Source: Limnephilus marmoratus
Lineage: Eukaryota > Arthropoda > Insecta > Trichoptera > Limnephilidae
Direction of reading: 5' to 3'
NCBI GenBank assembly: GCA_917880885.1
Contig: OU862928.1
Coordinates: forward strand, 14,155,721-14,219,720
DNA: 64,000 nt
Position 1 is the stretch's first letter. Each line of letters starts with the position of its first letter. A program made the position numbers and the translations under genes. Positions 10,258 through 20,620 of this stretch are shown piece by piece. Below the pieces are notes generated by a model. It saw only the letters and a list, made by a program, of their open reading frames with translations. It ran no database searches and was not told where the DNA came from.

Positions 10258-11174
10258 TGTTCCTTCTTCGATGATTGAATACTAATACAAAAATACATCA
10301 TCTATTAGGTCTAAAAATTTTTATTCAAGCCCTTTTTTATTTATTTATCTATCGCTGTAATGTACATTGTAAAGTCTCAATACTTACTAAAATCTTTATC
10401 GGTACATACATGAACCCTACTTTTTTGTGATGAATGAACATAAATTTAAGTATAAAATTATTTTTATCTATTTCATTTCAAATATATATGAATATTTACG
10501 TAACCCGTCTTTAACGCAGAAATTAAAACGAATTTCGAAACTCTACATCTAAATCTTTATTCTATATTTCACTCATAATACAAAAATAATCATCAAAATT
10601 TAGGTACTATAAATATATATAACTAATAGTTACGTGTAAGTATAACTTAGCATTAGCTACAAAGTTATACTGACCGAAAACATTCAAAGTACATAACCTA
10701 ACCTTTATTGTTCCAAAAACCTAACGCACGAAAACCTACGCATTATTGTTATATTAAAGAAATCAAATTTTGTTATTCATTAACTATCATGAACTAAACC
10801 ATTTCAATAGCGAAATAAAACTTACCTATTTCAAAATAATGTCACCATATAGGTAATCACCGTCACAATATAAACACCGCCAATTTTACAACAAATAAAC
10901 AAAACTACTGCGAAGTTCGCAGAGCGAATACAAACAATCAAGTCCTGACAGGACAATGAGCGCGGAGGCAACAAAAGAACACTTCGTGGCTCGCAGTTCA
11001 GTGCGCCGAACATGTCCGATCGCAGGACGAAATCTCCCGAATTCAGTTTCGGTTTCGGCCTTAGTTTCAGCTGGATGGCGGCTGAAACCGAAACTAAGCC
11101 GAAACTCGTTTTTTGGCCGAAACTAGGCCGAAACCGAAACCGAAACCGAAAGTTCGGTCGGACACTACATATTA

Positions 11175-11724
11175 TTATTATTATGCCCCTTTTCCGTTTT
11201 CCCAGTGTTTCAAATTTTCCATCTGCCTTTTCCCCTTCCTTGACGATTCGTCTTACCGTTGTTTCAGATTTACCTGTGTGTGAAAAAAATCATTAAAATT
11301 ATTATTATAGAAGGTAGTTTTAAAAACACACACTAGATAATATTCACTTAGAAAGAAAAAAAGAGAAAACAAGAAAAAAGTAACTTTTCTACGAGTTTAA
11401 AGAAGTTGCATATTTTTTTTTATTGAGTTATTCCCTTTTTCCTGTGGCCGCATATTAACTGTCAAATCGAAATGTCAAATTCGAATTTTTTAACATAACC
11501 TCAAATCAGATTGTAATGGTTATTATCGCTCGAATTTTGGCATAAATCTTGTAATACTAATGAAATTTATTAAACATACTATACTACGTACCAGTCATTT
11601 CTGCAGTTCGTTTGTAAACATATTCTAAATCAGATAGAAGCTTCTTCGCGTGACACTCGGCTAGGCAGCGTTGAAAAACGCAGAATATAACCCCTCTTGC
11701 ATCACTATGTAATGGTTTAATCAT
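11175..11724 (-). pseudogene. Tc1/IS630-like transposase, HTH N-terminus with an intron
   Basis: On the - strand exon 1 runs from Met at 11724 (MIKPLHSDARGVIF) to a donor at 11592/11591 (ACTG/GTACGT). Exon 2 starts at 11273 after a CACACAG acceptor and continues in phase (GKSETTVRRIVKEG). Together they encode a helix-turn-helix DNA-binding domain (VYKRTAEMTG plus SETTVRRI) typical of insect DDE_3 transposases. Coding sequence stops at the right end of the hAT element. The about 318-bp intron is inferred from phase and motifs. Confidence 0.65.
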
Positions 11725-11922
11725 TTTAATTAAATTCAGGCAAACAATGAATAATAATATGATCAAATCAGCGATCTCCTACTCAGATTTAAGACAATAA
11801 ATCAACCGTAACATGCGATAACATAATAGCCATAGGAAACGTCATATAATTCGGTGCTACCATAGTAATGAAAACGTTTAGTTCCAATTTATTTAATTTC
11901 TACACTTTCTTGCCAAACTATA

Positions 11923-12437
11923 CGACAAGATTTATTTATTCAAGAAAATAAAATGATACCAGATTTCCAACACGGCTTCAGAGCGGGTCATTCGACCTTA
12001 TACCAACTCCTCCGTGTTGTTGAACACATTACGGACGGATTTAATACTAATAAACACACGGTAATACTTTCGTTTGACGTACGCAAAGCTTTTGACAGAG
12101 TTTGGCATTATGGCCTTCTTTATAAGATGTTCCTCCTAGGCTTTCCAATATATTTTATCAAAATCATCCATAGCTGTCTTACGGATCACACATTCAGGGT
12201 AAAACTAGACGAGATCTTCTCAACAGAACGTCTACTAAGAGCCGGCGTACCCCAAAGCGGACAACTGTCATCCAAACTCTATAACATATATACTAGCGAC
12301 ATTCCCAAACCAGTCAATCATAACGTAAAAATAACTCAATTCGCCGACGATACCAATCTCATTTCAAGTTCGACTGTCGCGACCACTGCTACAAGCCGCG
12401 TACAGACCCAAGCCACTCTAACCGAAGACTTTTGCAA
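11923..12437 (+). pseudogene. Jockey-like LINE reverse transcriptase, second part
   Basis: This continues the frame that ends at 8318. It contains the reverse transcriptase palm: PDFQHGFRAGHST, SFDVRKAFDRVWH with its catalytic Asp, AGVPQSGQLS, and the catalytic FADDT at about 12340. Shortly afterwards, at 12420-12437, Jockey sequence joins directly to another LINE's endonuclease in a different frame, so the thumb, C-terminal region and 3' end are missing. The preserved frame here contrasts with three stops in the first part. Confidence 0.85.
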
Positions 12438-12660
12438 ACAGATCTTTGTTCAACATCAATGGCTATCAGGGTAATTTTGCTTCCCAGACTACTGGAAGAG
12501 GAGGAGGATTGGCAATATATACTCACAATACATTTAACTGTGAAGTTATTGAAAAGTGGTCAACGAATAACTCTTTTTTAGGAGTTAGGGTACAATATAA
12601 ACATTTTAAACCTTTAAATATATATGGTATATACAGGAAACCTAACAACAATATAAATTT
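12425..12660 (+). pseudogene. LINE endonuclease fragment, N-part
   Basis: The endonuclease motifs NINGYQ, GRGGGLAIY, NNSFLGVRV and LNIYGIYRKPNNN are clear and match those of the LINE at 41874-42317 (AGGGVAIY, ENSFLGISV, VNIYAIYRKPN). The endonuclease nicks target DNA during insertion. It is interrupted downstream by the Penelope-like element. Confidence 0.8.
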
Positions 12661-12747
12661 CTTCAAATTTAGCAAATTCACTTTGTGGCACCATTTTATT
12701 AATAAAATAATTAAAAACACTTTGTTTTTACCACAATTAACTTTATT

Positions 12748-12803
12748 TAAAAGTCAACATGTTTCAAGAACGATATTCTCTTCATCAGGACATATAATGT
12801 ACT
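12748..12803 (-). ncRNA. Candidate hammerhead ribozyme, left arm
   Basis: On the - strand the conserved core CTGATGA (12782-12788) and GAAA (12762-12765) enclose a short hairpin-forming segment. A palindromic AACATGTT follows, as in the minimal ribozymes of Penelope-like elements that act as dimers. The copy differs from the right arm by one base in the stem (a G-U pair instead of G-C), so pairing is kept. Activity is inferred. Confidence 0.5.
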
Positions 12804-12960
12804 AAAACTAAATGATCGAACATAGAAGACAGGTGTGGGTAGAAATGGAATTAGTGGGGGAGGAGTGAGGTGGAAAGGGGCGGTGCTTAGAAGAGCAACA
12901 AGGGGGACGGGGGGGGGGGAGAGGTGGAAAGGGGGGTGCTTAGAAGAACAAAGACAAAAA

Positions 12961-13300
12961 TTACAATAGGAATATGTTTAAGATAGGGTTATTCACAAAA
13001 TTAATTTGATTGTTAATAATATTTAAATTTTTATTGACATTTTTCCTAATTTCTAATATTTCTAAAAGATCTAAGTAAAAACCACTAACGTTAGTGTGTA
13101 AAATTTTAAAACCAGTATTTATATCAAATGAATGGTTAAATTCAATTAGATGGTTAGCAAATTCCGAATAATTATTGCTATTTAGACATCTCAAATGTTC
13201 CTTAATCCTCGTTTCAAAATTTCTGCAAGTTTTACCTACGTAAAAATGATTGCAGTCATTACAATTCAATTGGTAAACTCCGGATTTTTTTTCATTTTTT
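12961..13300 (-). pseudogene. GIY-YIG endonuclease domain of Penelope-like element
   Basis: The frame reads GVYQLNCNDCNHFYVGKT...R...RIKEHL. It has the Cys-x2-Cys just before the domain, the FYVGKT block (YIG position), an Arg, and the EH pair seen in Penelope-like GIY-YIG domains. It continues to a stop at 12961. The Met-initiated part begins at 13269; upstream coding sequence is out of frame or lost. It would nick target DNA in a complete element. Confidence 0.75.
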
Positions 13301-13515
13301 GGTCTTTGTCCTTGTTATTTAAAATATAATTTTTCAATTTATTATTCGTATAAAAAGCAGGCTGTATTGTATTAGGAATTTTTTTATATCTTAAACATAT
13401 CCCCATTGTAATTTTTGTCTTTGTTCTTCTAAGCACCTCCCTTTCCACCTCACTCCTCCCCCACTAATTCCATTTCTACCCACACCTGTCTTCTATGTTC
13501 GATCATTTAGTTTTA

Positions 13516-13575
13516 GTACATTATATGTCCTGATGAAGAGAACATCGTTCTTGAAACATGTTGACTTTTGAATAA
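13516..13575 (+). ncRNA. Candidate hammerhead ribozyme, right arm
   Basis: CTGATGA at 13530-13536 and GAAA at 13553-13556 flank AGAGAACATCGTTCTT, which folds into a short stem with GAAC paired to GTTC. The palindrome AACATGTT spans 13555-13562. This is the arrangement of the hammerhead core. I could not trace a clear stem I by eye, so cleavage is uncertain. Confidence 0.5.
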
Positions 13576-13623
13576 AGTTTATTGTGGTAAAAACAAAGTG
13601 TTTTTAATTATTTCATTAACAGT

Positions 13624-13868
13624 ATAAATGATTTTCTAATATCTCTTGAATCTATTTTATAAAAATGTAGCCTAGATGATACACTCATCTTCGGGGATTT
13701 AAACATTAATGTTTTTAAAATATATCAACACTTTATTTTCATATAACTATTGCATATGTAATAATACACATCCCACGAGAGTTACTGAAACCAGCAGTTC
13801 TCTATTAGACCATATTATATCAAATAGAGAAAACATATCTTCAACGACCTTCAATATTGATAACCAGG
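13624..13868 (+). pseudogene. LINE endonuclease fragment, C-part
   Basis: Continuation of the endonuclease after the Penelope-like insertion. The segment NYCICNNTHPTRVTETSSSLLDHIISN is the conserved block before the catalytic SDH. Stops and frame changes occur near 13670-13700. The catalytic SDH itself is displaced by the insertion at 13869. Confidence 0.75.
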
Positions 13869-14249
13869 TAAGAGATTTATTTATTTGTTTATTAAGACAT
13901 TCACAGTACATTATAATACAGATTATAAGGTATGTTAAATTAAATTATTACATGGTTATGTACCTATTACGTAAGTCCATAGAATATCATTTGGTAATTA
14001 CGCCTGAGATATGAACCGGTCTTAGAACTAAATTATTGAATAAATGAGTAATAATAATAAGAAGGAAGAAAAAAAAGGGGGGGGGGTATAAGGAGACATT
14101 TTAAAATCAAGAATTATATGCTCATTAATTGTAATTGACTGATTAAAGTTTAATGAAAAGTTAAGTTTAAGTAATTATAAAACAATTATATAACGCCAAG
14201 AAATTTAATAAATTAAATATATCATAGTATAATAATATAGTGATCATAG
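13869..14249 (-). mobile_element. Small insertion, probably a LINE 3' tail
   Basis: About 380 bp without coding sequence separates the endonuclease and linker of the host LINE. Its left edge on the - strand is a TTTATTTGTTTATT-type tail (13878-13895), like LINE 3' tails elsewhere in the window. It also holds a G run at about 14080-14087. Confidence 0.45.
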
Positions 14250-15340
14250 TATAATGATGTTAGACTACCAAAACTCTTTGAAACACCACTCTAACACCAG
14301 AATACCACCAAACATAAACATCAGCATCAATAAGAGGGCTTTGAGAACATATCTTGAAACCCAACCGTTTTCTTATAACACCACCAATATAACCGAAATT
14401 TTTAACCAATTCTTTAAATATATCGAAAAAGCAATTGACAATTGCAAATTTAAGCCAAGGATACTAATAAGAAACCCTAAGCAGGGTAATACACAATGGT
14501 TTGACAAAAAACTGGATCTCCGATTAGAGAACGAAATACTAAATACAAACAGTGGAAGAAAGATACGCAACACAGTCTTCTTATATCACAAAAAAATAAG
14601 TCAAGAAATTCGGTAACTAATTACAGACGTTTCGCCAAAACAAAATATTATACAGATATTTTTAAAGAAAACATACATAATCCAAGACAAACCTGGAAGA
14701 AAATAAATTCAATCATAACTAACAGTCCAAAGAACTCTACAAATAAAATTGAAACTCTTACCATCAATAATATAGACATAAATGACCCGAAACAGATATG
14801 TACAGCGTTTAATGACTTCTTTACATCGGTTGATGAAAACTTTGCTGCAAGTATCCCATCTTATGCAGATGACGTAAATACAATAAACATGGAACCAAAG
14901 CCATTACAGTCCCTCTACATGGCCAATACAAACAAACTAGAAGTTTTAAAAATTATCTCAAAACTAAAAACTAATGCATCTCCAGAAGTCGATGGTATGA
15001 CAGCTAACTTACTCGGATTCTGTAAAGAAAAATTAGCGGATCATCTTGTTATTCTCAGTAATCAGTCATTAGTGAGTGAACTATTTCCGGATCAACTAAA
15101 GCTTGCAAAAATCGTTCCAATTCACAAAAAAGACTGCAAAAAAAATACATCTAATTATCGTCCAATATCAATACTCTCAGTCTTCTCCAAAGTATTCGAA
15201 AAGCGCGAAAAGAAAATTTCATTTTCGCAGACGACACCGCACCTATAGTATCAAATGAGAATCCACAAATAGCGATTCAAGAATTTCAAACCGACTTCAA
15301 TAAACTGCTAAAATGGGCACATGATTATTATTATTATTAG
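14250..15340 (+). pseudogene. LINE linker and reverse transcriptase start, with internal deletion
   Basis: The first frame (14254-14616) is the linker between endonuclease and reverse transcriptase (QWFDKKLDLRLENE). A frameshift follows, then FFTSVDENFAASIPS, SPEVDGMTANLLGF, ANLLG...LFPDQLKLAKIVPIHK and NYRPISILSVFSKVFEK to about 15200. Sequence then jumps to FADDT and SNENPQIAIQEFQTDF, so roughly 150 residues of the palm are deleted. A short ATT repeat near 15325 ends this block. Closest in the window is the ORF at 39895-41547. Confidence 0.75.
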
Positions 15341-15344
15341 TTAT

Positions 15345-15960
15345 AAATGAAAAAAAAATGTATGTATATCAGATCACCAAGTTTGAAAATATGTAATATT
15401 TCAAATCGAACAGCACATAACCTTGAATGTATCCATAGGAAAAAAACAATAAATTGCCAATGTAAAAAATTAGACTTTGTCAAGGAGTATACTTACCTGG
15501 GATTAAAAGTAAAAACACATTTTAATGGGATAAGCAAGTTACTAAAATATGTAACCGCTAAGAGCTCTAACGAACCAATTCTATAAATTAAAATTTGTCT
15601 TGCCTCATAGCACTCAAGTAAGTGTATTTTTCTTTTGTAGAATCTATTCTCAGCTGGGGAAATACAAGCACGACTTGTTTTAAGTATGTTCAAAATTTGC
15701 AGACCTCTATCATAAAACAAATTGTACAAACCAAATATATATATAGACAAAGACACGATGTGTAACTATATTGTGCCGAGGGCCTGTTCTCAATAAAAGG
15801 TATATTTTGGTTCCTTACCATTAAGGATAACTGGGGAGATAATACATATAAAAGACCACTGGTACATAGTCACAGCATACGTTTCACAGATAAAAGGCCT
15901 GAAAATACCTAAAATATTCGATAAGTATGGAAGCCGAACGCTGGAGCTCTGTACTGTACT
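15345..15960 (+). pseudogene. LINE C-terminal region, degraded
   Basis: The segment KCMYIRSPSLKICN...HNLECIHRK...YTYLGLKV is the region after the YADD box. It matches 38540-38743 (- strand). Downstream, after stops, RFTDKRPENT-like and GLKIPKIFDKYGS-like segments correspond to the C-terminal part seen intact at 20140-20565. Several stops; non-functional. Confidence 0.65.
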
Positions 15961-16139
15961 GAGGGATTTTTAATAAGCTCAAAAATAATTTTGCTTGTGA
16001 GGAAAATGAGAATTTAAGCCTGAAAATTGTAAAAATAAGGCTGATCAATGAAAAATCTATGTAAGTATCTGTAAAAAAAAATATTTATGTCAATTGTTAG
16101 AAATAAAAAAAATGCATACATATATAAAATAATTCTCTC

Positions 16140-16252
16140 TCAAATCTAAAATCTCAAATCCAAAATTAAGATTTGTATGAAACGGGCCTAACCGGCCGCG
16201 CGAACGTTCCTCTTAAGTTCTCAAGGAAGAGATTGCCTTTTTACTTACCATG
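16140..16252 (-). repeat. Short dispersed repeat R1, copy 2
   Basis: Reverse complement of the repeat at 6825-6916; the shared blocks are in the same order. No coding sequence is seen. 15961-16140 and 16253-16475 show nothing I can name. Confidence 0.65.
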
Positions 16253-16475
16253 ATGATTGACGTCTCTTACCAAAAAAATAGATAACAGTATATAATATTA
16301 ACCACCCGAGCGTTCGCATAATTGAAAAACACGTCCAGCGTGACAAAAAAAATGGCCAAACATACAAATGGCTACCGTCTGAACTAGTAGCTAAATTACT
16401 TATACAAGCAATGGGAAAACGAAAACAAACAATTTTTATTAGTGATGAAAATTTCTTGAAATATAAGTATATTCC

Positions 16476-16622
16476 AATGTATACGTCGCAGGCAAATCGT
16501 AAAATCAGGCCGATCATGATACGCCTGAGGCCCTTCGCGATCTGCCGCCAGACACTTCACGGAGTAGCTAGGCGCACCATGATCTGCCTGATATTACGAT
16601 CGGCCGCCGACATACACGCGGT
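16476..16622. repeat. Foldback (palindromic) element
   Basis: Two arms of about 45-50 bp are imperfect inverted repeats: left with ATCGTAAAATCAGGCCGATC, right (complement) with ATCGTAATATCAGGCAGATC. They flank a loop of about 50 bp containing CTTCGCGATCTGCCGCC. GC content is well above the surroundings. MITE-like or foldback; no target duplication found. Confidence 0.7.
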
Positions 16623-16639
16623 CACAATAGTGTAAATGG

Positions 16640-17373
16640 TAGATACTATTTATTTATATTTAATTTTGCAATACTTACTGATTTGTTGTAAAGATTAGAG
16701 ATTGATCATTTTCATCTGATTCACTTACTTTTCATTTAGTATGTTTATTATCTGTTTCAATAGAATATTATTTTTTAATTCCTATTTAAAATATTAAATG
16801 TATGACTACCACACACGGGCATTAGCCTATAGTCAAATAGAAACTAAATGAACGGTCAAAGTCCGTAGTCAGTAATAAAATGTACAGGTAAAGAAACACG
16901 AGAAGGTTCACGACATAAGATTAATTTTATTAAGCAAAATGTTTTTATTTTCTTCGGGACTGAATTCAAATGACTTCCAAGTGTGAATTTAAGGATTGAA
17001 TAAAAATGCGTAGGTGTTTAAAAACACCTACAAGGTGTCCGGTAACTCATATTACATACATAATATTTCAGAATCAAGAAAATTCTTAGACAGGTTTTAT
17101 CTGATGCTAATTTGTAAAGCGGTAACAAATTTATGAGACATTTAAATATAAATAAAATATATTTACAAAAAATATGTATTTAAAATATATATTTTTTTAA
17201 AGACAAAAATCACCTAAATGTGCACATCAACATAAAACAACATAGGTACTTTTTACAATACAATATACATGTTACACAGGTAAATTTTTATTTGTAAATA
17301 AAAATATTTTACTATTCACGGAAAACATGTAGATACATATATTTATTTAATTAAGTAACACGAAATTTATTCC
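16640..17373. other. AT-rich non-coding stretch
   Basis: No gene seen. A perfect 22-bp palindrome centred on TTTAAAAA lies at 17010-17031 (GTAGGTGTTT and its complement). The rest is low-complexity AT-rich sequence. Confidence 0.5.
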
Positions 17374-18052
17374 ATGTTATGTCGCTGTAGTAGTTCAAGT
17401 GCTACATATATACCATATTTGACACTATATAAGATGACAAATAAATTAACAGTACCTATATCAAACACAAGATTGATTCAAAAAACCTTCCACCTTTATC
17501 TAATTCTGAAAATTATACTTAGAGTACCCATCAGAACCCCTACAGACTATGTTTTTAAAGCGCTGAATTTAATGTCACTGAAACAATTATATACAAAAGA
17601 TTTTCTAATGTACGCACTCAAAAATCAGGATAACTTTACACAGACAAACTCGGGCCGATTCACAAGATCTACATTACCACATACATTCTACCAACCTACA
17701 ACTAAAACGACTTTTGGACAAAGAAATGTGCAATACTTCTCTATAAAATTATTTAATTTACTCCCTCTTGCAATGAAATCCATTAAAAAAATAACCGCCT
17801 TCAAAAGAAGCATAAAAATATGGATTATGGACATGGGAAGGAAGAAAATAGATTCAATTTTGCAACCAAACAAAAAATAATGCTTGTTTTGTACTTTATT
17901 TTAGATCTAACTTCATAATTTTCCTCGGTAATATTCTAGCATAGGTATTTACTTATAATTCAAATAATAAAACTTGTACAATGTGTCCTTAGAACGGGGT
18001 ACCCCAGTAAGGACACATTTTCTCTAAAAAACTGTAAAAAAAAATAAAAATA
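17374..18052 (+). pseudogene. LINE 3' end: C-terminal ORF, 3' UTR hairpin and tail
   Basis: The ORF 17374-17880 encodes a LINE C-terminal region (PTDYVFKALNLMSLKQLYTKDFLMYALKN, then SGRFTRSTLPHTFYQ and FSIKLFNLLP). The 3' UTR has a stem-loop at 17982-18017 (TGTGTCCTTA and its complement around GGGGTACCCC), followed by an A-rich tail with AATAAA near 18030-18050. It is 5'-truncated. The same order of C-terminal ORF, hairpin and A-rich tail is seen in the next two LINE copies. Confidence 0.75.
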
Positions 18053-18852
18053 AAATGAAATAAATCTAAATATTTCAAACACATAGGTAAAACAGTATTG
18101 TTTAAGGAAACTGATATTTTGGACCTTAGACAGACCTATGGACTTCAATGTCTTAAATTTATTTACATGCGTCCAAATAACTTTCTAAAAAATTCAAATC
18201 GTACCAGCCAAAGACGTGGCACATGTCAGTATGCAGTACCCCACTGCAAAACTAGGTTGTTCCAAAGGCATATTAGTTTTAGAGCTCCAAAAATGTATAA
18301 TTTACTTTGTACAACCTTTAAAGAGAACGTATGTCAAAATCTTCAATCTTATAAAAAATATACCAAAATTTGGCTAAATAACACTGAAACAGATATTTTT
18401 TTTTTAGTTTATAAGTTTAAATAAAGCCGTTAAGTATATCTTTCATTAGACAGCTTTTAGAGAAGATTTATAATATTGTTTGTTTTTTTTTGTTTTTGTT
18501 TTTTTTTTTATGTTTTTAAATTGCACTTGTAACATCTATTCTTACAAAACTTACAAATACAATAATAACAGTGCAGACTGTTATTATTCTGTAGTTTTTA
18601 AATGCATTTATTCAGTTACCTTTTTTAAATCCCTAATTTACGTATACTTAAAATATTCACTATAACCATAGAAATAAAAATAAAAGTAAAAAAATCAATA
18701 TTATACCCACGCACAGGCATTGCCTTTGTGGGATTTTTTGTTCATACATTTATTATATTAAGCTTTTTTATATACATACTATTATTTCATGTATCTGTTA
18801 TATGTATTGTATCAAAAATTTTCAATTAAAAAATAAAAATAATAATAAAAAA
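18053..18852 (+). pseudogene. LINE 3' end with CCCAC/GTGGG hairpin
   Basis: A short ORF (18098-18424) resembles LINE C-termini (ILDLRQTYGLQCLKFIY...FRAPKMYNLL...IWLNN). Its 3' UTR contains the stem-loop CCCAC...AGGCATTGCCT...GTGGG at 18706-18732, then (AAT)n/A-rich tail near 18830-18852. The hairpin is shared with the LINE ending at 24860. Confidence 0.7.
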
Positions 18853-18869
18853 AACACGCAAACTTGATT

Positions 18870-19892
18870 GCTTCTAGGTTAAACACACAACATATGTATC
18901 AAACATTAGACAATTACGTTAATATAATATTACCCAAATAATTGAAACACATCATCCTCGTCACTATCCGTATCACCATCCTCAAAATTAATTACTTATA
19001 AAAGAATCTGGGTAATTGTCACATATGCCTTCTTTGATGAAATCCTCATTTTGGAGTCGTCCTGCATGAATTAAACAATTTTTCCAATCCTCAAGAGAAA
19101 CCGTGTCTATAGCAGCATGCGACATCCGAGATTTTTAAAGAAATGTTATTTTTTGCAATTTCTCGTTTGACTTGAGCCCACACTAACTCTATAGGATTAT
19201 ACTGACTACTGACCATCTACTGACAGTGATGTGGGGGTAGAAGCAATGGTAGACGTACAACTTCATGACCATATTGTTGAGCCAGGTTAACGATTTCATA
19301 TATTTTTTCACCTAGCTTAAATTTCTTTACTAAATTCTATAATTGAGTATAAAACAGATATTCTTCCTTTGGAACCACTCCACAATTTCGCATTGTTTGG
19401 ATGCTGTAGTTAGTGCTTTATCTAATTGTAAGTTGCGTTATCCATTACAATTATAAAGGGTTCTTCGAAGAATATCACAAACTGATTTTTAAACAAATTT
19501 TTAAGGCTTTGGAATTTTTCTCAAAAAGTCTACACGAGCAATGTCTAATCTTCCCATTAAATACTTTCTTCAATCTTTGCGTTTTTGAATTGGAAACCAC
19601 AATCATGCAAAATACATCGCAATCACTCATGAGACGCAGAAAAAAATATTGTATCCATTAGAACCTTGTTAAGATTTGCAATAGTGGGATATTGGCTATT
19701 GCCATAAAAATCCACCAGACTACGACGCACAACTTCCTTTTCAAAATCATCTAATCTTGTAGTTTTTTGTAGTTTTTACGAGGCTGATGGAACATTTTTA
19801 CTTCTTCTGCATAAGGAAAATGACCAACGACACTCTTCGAATGTTCGACAAGTTGAGGCCGCAAGCCTCTGCTGCCAATACATTTACTTGCT
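18870..19892 (-). pseudogene. Tc1/IS630-like (DDE_3) transposase remnant
   Basis: On the - strand, broken frames give LPLLPPHHCQ, YNPIELVWAQVKREIAKNN (around 19165-19250, carrying the third catalytic acidic residue) and a C-terminal EDWKNCL...H...LQNED tail (about 19020-19110). Earlier pieces near 19300-19850 are weaker, with frameshifts and stops. The tail is related to that at 8560-8745, so the two elements are from the same broad family. The upstream end is cut at about 19893 by a LINE. Confidence 0.7.
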
Positions 19893-20620
19893 TTTTTTTA
19901 TTATTGACTATTTATTAAATTGAATATAATTACATCTAATACAATATAAGATATGGGTAGTCCCACAAAGCTGTGACAGATTAGCTTGTCTGTAGGTTCT
20001 ACCATTTAATATTATTACATAATACACATTAGCTTAAGTTACAATATTAATACCTAATATAAGATTTAGGATAGATAAATGTGTTGTTCATTTATTAACT
20101 ACTTTGTTGTCAGTTTAGGGCCGGGTTCCTTATAATTTTTTAAATTAATGTTTTGCTTCTATTTGACATTCGTGGTATTTTTAGGCCTTTGTTTTCGGTA
20201 AATCTTGTTGTGTGGCTATGCACCAATAACTTTTTATACGCGCTTTTTCCCGAATTATCCATAATTATAATGTACCAGAGAAGCCCTTTACTTTGAAGTA
20301 GACCCTTAGACCCATAGAGTAATTTTAAGTTGTTTCTTTGTTTGCAAATGCTAGGTTTAACAATGTTTTTAATTATAGCAGTTTGTAAATTTTGAAAATA
20401 TTTAATATTAATTATGCTCGAGTGTCCCCAAGTTCTAATTCCATATCTAAGTATGGATTCAACCATAGAATGATATATAAGTTTAAGAGTGCATCGAGGC
20501 AACACAAATTTTAATTCATAAAAATTACTCGCCAAACATCGGAGCTGGTTACAAATTTTGATCACTTGTTTATCCCATTTAAAGTTATTGTCTTCGATTC
20601 TTATTTAAAAAATCATACCT
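19893..20620 (-). pseudogene. LINE 3' end inserted in the transposase remnant
   Basis: The A-rich tail is at 19893-19920 (T-rich on +). The ORF 20140-20565 encodes a LINE C-terminal region (LRYGIRTWGHSSI, IIKNIVKP, TTRFTENKGLKIPRMSNRSKTLI) of family X. It has no catalytic part. The 3' UTR between 19920 and 20140 contains inverted repeats around CTTGTCTGTAGG. Confidence 0.75.

Larger units (their letters stand above)
8813..11167 (-). mobile_element. hAT-type element nested in the Tc1-like element
   Basis: The ends TAGTGTCCGACCGAA at 8813 and its reverse complement ending at 11167 are terminal inverted repeats. Dense subterminal GCCGAAACCGAAAC repeats lie just inside both ends (8835-8925 and 11040-11150). 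The only coding part is the N-terminal transposase (9448-10257, - strand); the catalytic core is missing, so this is an internally deleted, non-autonomous copy. No 8-bp direct target duplication is found; the flanks are AT-rich and partly palindromic (AATAATATGT on the left, its complement on the right). Confidence 0.85.
8321..11920 (-). mobile_element. Tc1/IS630-like DNA transposon with TA target duplication
   Basis: Inverted ends CAGTTTGGCAA (8321) and, read inward from the right, TAGTTTGGCAA (11920) extend as about 28-bp imperfect terminal inverted repeats. TA flanks both ends (8319-8320 and 11921-11922). Without the element the Jockey reverse transcriptase frame on the two sides is continuous, which fixes the boundaries. 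Transposase remnants on the - strand lie at both ends (N-terminal 11175-11724, C-terminal 8560-8745). The catalytic middle is gone, and a hAT element occupies the centre. Confidence 0.85.
12698..13619. mobile_element. Penelope-like element fragment flanked by inverted repeats
   Basis: Two long inverted arms, about 12698-12985 and 13395-13619, match each other almost base for base (for example AATTAAAAACACTTTGTTTT on the left and its complement on the right). The left arm has an extra G-rich tandem duplication of about 60 bp. Between them lies the end of a GIY-YIG endonuclease ORF on the - strand. Terminal repeats in either orientation plus a GIY-YIG domain are characteristic of Penelope-like retroelements. 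The reverse transcriptase is absent. It interrupts the LINE endonuclease between 12660 and 13624. Confidence 0.75.
12425..15960 (+). mobile_element. CR1/Jockey-type LINE (family X), rearranged and interrupted
   Basis: Pieces in order: endonuclease N-part (12425-12660), Penelope-like insertion (12698-13619), endonuclease C-part (13624-13868), a small LINE-tail insertion (13869-14249), linker and first reverse transcriptase blocks (14250-15200), an internal deletion that joins the KVFEK block directly to the FADDT box near 15215, and the C-terminal region (15350-15960). Related pieces of the same family occur at 19893-20620, 38540-39178, 42667-43135 and 59770-60235. Confidence 0.75.

Noticed and set aside
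13266..13448. Separate small gene upstream of the GIY-YIG segment
   Set aside because: It overlaps the inverted arm and is out of frame with the endonuclease; it is arm sequence read as protein.
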